The notes under the pieces are model-generated. The model was given only the letters and a program-made list of their open reading frames with translations, was not told the DNA's origin and did not search any database. From DASRIA01 sp963724065 (GTDB taxonomy: Bacteria > Actinomycetota > Thermoleophilia > Solirubrobacterales > JBBDJG01), in the NCBI GenBank assembly GCA_963724065.1, contig CAVRTB010000003.1, forward strand, positions 186,001 to 250,000: a DNA stretch of 64,000 bases, in the 5' to 3' direction. This document shows positions 61,481-64,000 of the stretch, piece by piece (within the stretch, counting starts at the first letter, position 1; every line of letters starts with the position of its first letter). The position numbers were made by a program, and so were the translations under genes.

Positions 61481-62935
61481 GTGCGCAACAGAGCCCTACA
61501 CGACCAGCTCCACGCCTTTGCCGAGTCTGCGTCCCATCTTCTGTCGGCTGCTCTCGAGGCCGGCGCGGAGATCCCGTACGAGGTCGCCGAGAGCCCAGGG
61601 TCGCGCTCGGTCCTGTACCGCTATCGCCCGCTCTCGGAGCAATTCGTGCGCGAGCGCTTCCGCGAGATCAGGACGATGCCCGGTTTTAAACAGACAGCCG
61701 AGGCGCTGGCGCGAATCGAGGGGATCTCCGGCTACCTGCGGGTGATGGGAGCGAGCTACGTGCCCGCCTCCGAGCGCGATCGCGCCGAGGCGGCGATCGA
61801 GCGATTCCTCGCCCGCGTCTGGGAGGACTCGAGCACCTTCGAGCTGGAGGGCGGCCGCTTCGACGGCGCCTATCGCGAGCTCGAGTCGGTGATCTACGAG
61901 GACATCGCCGTCAACACCGTGCTCGCTCCCTTGGTCGGCGTCGAGATCGCGGGCGAGCGCTGGGAGCTCGGCTCGGGCGTCGCGCTCGTTCGCGGCGACC
62001 TCGTCGACGCGCCCCCCGAAGCGGTCTGGGGAAATGGGCGCGAGGGCGAGAAGCCGCACACGCTCGTGCTGCTCTCGGTGGAATCGCGGCCCAGCGAGCC
62101 GCCGCCCCTGACCGAGGCACGCGTTGCCTTCAGCCGATTGGTCACCGCCCTGCGGCTGTTGAAGTCCGGCGCGGCGGCGCTCGGCTCGACGGCCTGGTGG
62201 CGCACCGACGACGGGCCGTGGCAGACCACGGAGCTCGGATCGGCAGGCCGCGTGCGCGGCCCGCGCTACCGGCTCGACGCTTCCGAGCGGCCTGAGCTGG
62301 CGGAGCTCTTCGAGCTTTCTCGCGCGCGCCATTCGAGCGGTGGATCGTTGCCATGGGCGCTCACGCGGTTCGAGCTCGGTTGCGAGCAGCGTGTCGCGCT
62401 GGAGGGCCTTTCGGATCACATTCTGGCGCTGCGCGCCCTGCTCGACCGCGGGGAGTCGCCGCCCGCGGAGCTGGCGCGTCGCCTGGGCGCGCTCTGCGCC
62501 GAGCCCGCCCACCGCCGCGCGGTGCAGGAGGCGGTGGAGCAGGCCTTCCGCCTCGAACGGCTCGTGATGCGCGGTGACGTGGACGCCGGTTACCTCCACA
62601 CGATCGGGGTCTCGTCCCCGGAGTCCGTCGTCGCGGACCTCGAGGACAACCTCCGCGCGCTGCTGCGCGACATGGTGTGCGGCCACCTCGCCCTCGACCT
62701 CACCGGGATCGCCGACGAGCTGCTGCGCGCCTCGCCTGCTCATGCCGGCACAGCCGCGCCCGCCGGTGCACACGCTCCCGCGCCGCCGCCCGAGCCGGAG
62801 TTCGTCGTCACGCGCGCCCAGGGAGGCGCACCCCACTTCGAGGAGCCCGACCCGGACGAAGAAGAGCAGGACACCCAGGAGAGCGTGGCGATCGGGTTGG
62901 ACGACGATGCGGGCGACTACTCGGCAGCGGTCTAA
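61481..62935 (+). CDS. large protein of unknown function, HEPN-like C-terminal half
   Basis: A 484-residue soluble protein starting at GTG 61481. The N-terminal 260 residues are mixed alpha/beta (ESVIYEDIAVNTVLAPLVGVE, GEKPHTLVLLSVESRPSEPP, AAALGSTAWWRTDDGPW). Residues 290-420 are helical with LEGLSDHILALRALLDRGES, AELARRLGALCAEPAHRRAV and LERLVMRGD, a pattern that faintly resembles ApeA/HEPN-type proteins in which a Leu-Glu helix is followed by a Leu-Ala-Arg-Arg helix. The tail is acidic. I do not recognise the family with confidence. It is convergent with the ArsA-like gene 11 bases away. Confidence 0.6.
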   Translation: MRNRALHDQLHAFAESASHLLSAALEAGAEIPYEVAESPGSRSVLYRYRPLSEQFVRERFREIRTMPGFKQTAEALARIEGISGYLRVMGASYVPASERDRAEAAIERFLARVWEDSSTFELEGGRFDGAYRELESVIYEDIAVNTVLAPLVGVEIAGERWELGSGVALVRGDLVDAPPEAVWGNGREGEKPHTLVLLSVESRPSEPPPLTEARVAFSRLVTALRLLKSGAAALGSTAWWRTDDGPWQTTELGSAGRVRGPRYRLDASERPELAELFELSRARHSSGGSLPWALTRFELGCEQRVALEGLSDHILALRALLDRGESPPAELARRLGALCAEPAHRRAVQEAVEQAFRLERLVMRGDVDAGYLHTIGVSSPESVVADLEDNLRALLRDMVCGHLALDLTGIADELLRASPAHAGTAAPAGAHAPAPPPEPEFVVTRAQGGAPHFEEPDPDEEEQDTQESVAIGLDDDAGDYSAAV

Positions 62936-62946
62936 AGCGAAGCTCG

Positions 62947-64000
62947 TCAGACCCCGGCGCGCTCCAGCATCTCCTTGCGCTCTGCGCTCGAGCTGAACAG
63001 GTAGCGGTTCACCTGCGCCAGGCCGTCGAGGTCGTGCACGTCGTCGTCGAAGTAGGGGACGCACAGGACGCAGTCCTCCTCGAGCCGCTCCGTCAGCCTT
63101 GCCATGTTCTCGCGGTCACGCGCCGCGAGCGCCCGGTAGCGCTCGAAGTTGTCGTGCACGCGCTCCGCGAGGTCGGCGGCGCCGACGGCCTGCTCGAGTT
63201 GGGCGGGGAGTCGCTCGAGGGTCCGCTCCTCGATCAGGTCCGTGTCCGCGCCGGCGAACGTGCCGGGCTCGAGCGGTCGCACGAAATCGTGGTGCACCTT
63301 GTTGACGACCACGCCTCCGAACGGCAGGCGCGCCTCCTTCAGCCGGCGCCAGAAGAAGACACCCTCGTCGATGGACTCGCGCGTCGGAGCGGTGACGAGC
63401 AGGAAGGTCGTGTCACGTGCGCCGAGCAGCTCCTTCACGCGCTGGGCGCGTTCGCTGAAGCCCTCCGCCATGTTCGCGAAGCTCTGAAAGAACTCCGAGA
63501 GGTCCTGGAGGAGGTCGATGCCGGTTACCCGCTTGAGCGCCGAGAAGAGCAGGCTTCCGGAGCGGCCGAGCACCTTCACGCCAAGCCGTCCAGGTTTGAG
63601 GAAGAACTGCAGGGAGCGCCCCTCGATGAACCGGGTCATGCGCTCGGGCGCGTCGATGAAGTCGAGCGCGTGGCGGGTCGGCGGCGTGTCGAGCACGAGC
63701 AGGTCGTAGCGCGCCTCCTGATGGAGCTCGTAGAGCTTCTCCATGGCCATGTACTCCTGAGAGCCGGCCATCGCGTTGGAGATCTCCTTGTAGATGCGGT
63801 TCTGGAGGATCCGGTCGCGGGACTCCTCGTCGGGTGCGTGGCGCTCCACGAGGTCGTCGAAGGTCCGTTTGGCATCGAGCATCATCGCCCACAGCTCGCC
63901 CTTCATCTCGATGCCGTGCGGCGCGAAGCGCTCGGGGTCCACGCGGCGCTCCTCGTTGCCCAGCTCGGGCAGGCCGAGGGAGTTCGCCAGCCGCCGCGCC
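62947..64000 (-). CDS. ArsA/GET3-family ATPase (5' end beyond the window)
   Basis: The last 351 codons of an ArsA-type P-loop ATPase. YDLLVLDTPPTRHALDFIDAP is the switch II region with its Asp, LLVTAPTRESIDEGVFFWRRL and GGVVVNKVHHDF are nucleotide-base contacts, and the helical insert (about 63480-63700) is the client-binding part. The Walker A and switch I regions lie past position 64000. The frame is open to the window edge (NSLGLPELGNEERRVDPERF), so the ATG-like starts inside are not real. Actinobacterial relatives often occur as tandem pairs, so a second copy upstream would not be surprising. Function could be protein or tail-anchor handling rather than arsenite export; no ars genes are here. 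Confidence 0.88.
   Translation of the reverse strand, partial: ARRLANSLGLPELGNEERRVDPERFAPHGIEMKGELWAMMLDAKRTFDDLVERHAPDEESRDRILQNRIYKEISNAMAGSQEYMAMEKLYELHQEARYDLLVLDTPPTRHALDFIDAPERMTRFIEGRSLQFFLKPGRLGVKVLGRSGSLLFSALKRVTGIDLLQDLSEFFQSFANMAEGFSERAQRVKELLGARDTTFLLVTAPTRESIDEGVFFWRRLKEARLPFGGVVVNKVHHDFVRPLEPGTFAGADTDLIEERTLERLPAQLEQAVGAADLAERVHDNFERYRALAARDRENMARLTERLEEDCVLCVPYFDDDVHDLDGLAQVNRYLFSSSAERKEMLERAGV

Overview
The window is very GC-rich actinobacterial DNA, most likely from the class Thermoleophilia (Solirubrobacterales or a relative). This rests on family content: a one-piece 2-oxoglutarate dehydrogenase of the actinobacterial kind, a short SigA-type sigma factor, ergothioneine genes, RTX-like proteins with a Cys-GPG motif, and secreted proteins opening with a short basic stretch, PSPAMIVA and a hydrophobic helix. 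It looks like ordinary chromosome. I saw no transposase, integrase, prophage, CRISPR array, rRNA or tRNA.

Layout. 1-5.7 kb: a DUF6457 protein, a UDP-xylose synthase, and an ECF sigma factor carrying its own zinc-finger/membrane module, coupled to a secreted Ig-like protein broken by a 1-base frameshift. 5.7-14.6 kb: two ribosome-rescue-type hydrolases (a Vms1-like baeRF protein and ArfB), a thermonuclease, a MOSC protein, assorted oxidoreductases and a cell-wall hydrolase. 14.6-18.5 kb: a zinc uptake operon whose first gene fuses permease and binding protein, divergent from a Fur/Zur gene across a clear palindromic operator. 18.5-27.3 kb: a structured non-coding stretch, a GMC oxidoreductase, a ferritin-like protein with a histone-like tail, and small redox genes. 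27.6-34.4 kb: a copper/cytochrome-oxidase-assembly type operon running into an E2-E1 fusion 2-oxoglutarate dehydrogenase that carries its own lipoyl domain. 34.5-45.1 kb: envelope and glycan genes (acyltransferase, two glycosyltransferases, UDP-sulfoquinovose synthase, RTX-like protein), plus a lysyl-oxidase-like gene cut by about eight frame changes. 45.2-54.3 kb: a PadR-controlled carotenoid oxygenase, a short-chain dehydrogenase, a probable selenoprotein, a STAS protein, the ergothioneine operon egtB-egtD-ribD-like, and glpX. 54.4-64 kb: moeA, the principal sigma factor, pilT, an HxlR regulator, two paralogous secreted proteins, a large unknown protein and the 3' part of an ArsA/Get3 ATPase.

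The strongest discovery candidate is the peroxiredoxin-like gene at 48197-48742. An in-frame TGA replaces the first Cys of a CPFC redox motif and is followed, at bacterial SECIS spacing, by a perfect 8-bp hairpin with an AGTT loop. Conventional calling would truncate it. Next are a family of four intergenic repeats built of 7-base units (GTTCGCA/GTCGGCA) arranged as inverted arms, the self-contained E2-E1 fusion, the permease-binding protein zinc transporter and the sigma/zinc-finger/membrane fusion. Single-base frameshifts in several secreted-protein genes could be real decay or consensus errors and should be checked against reads.
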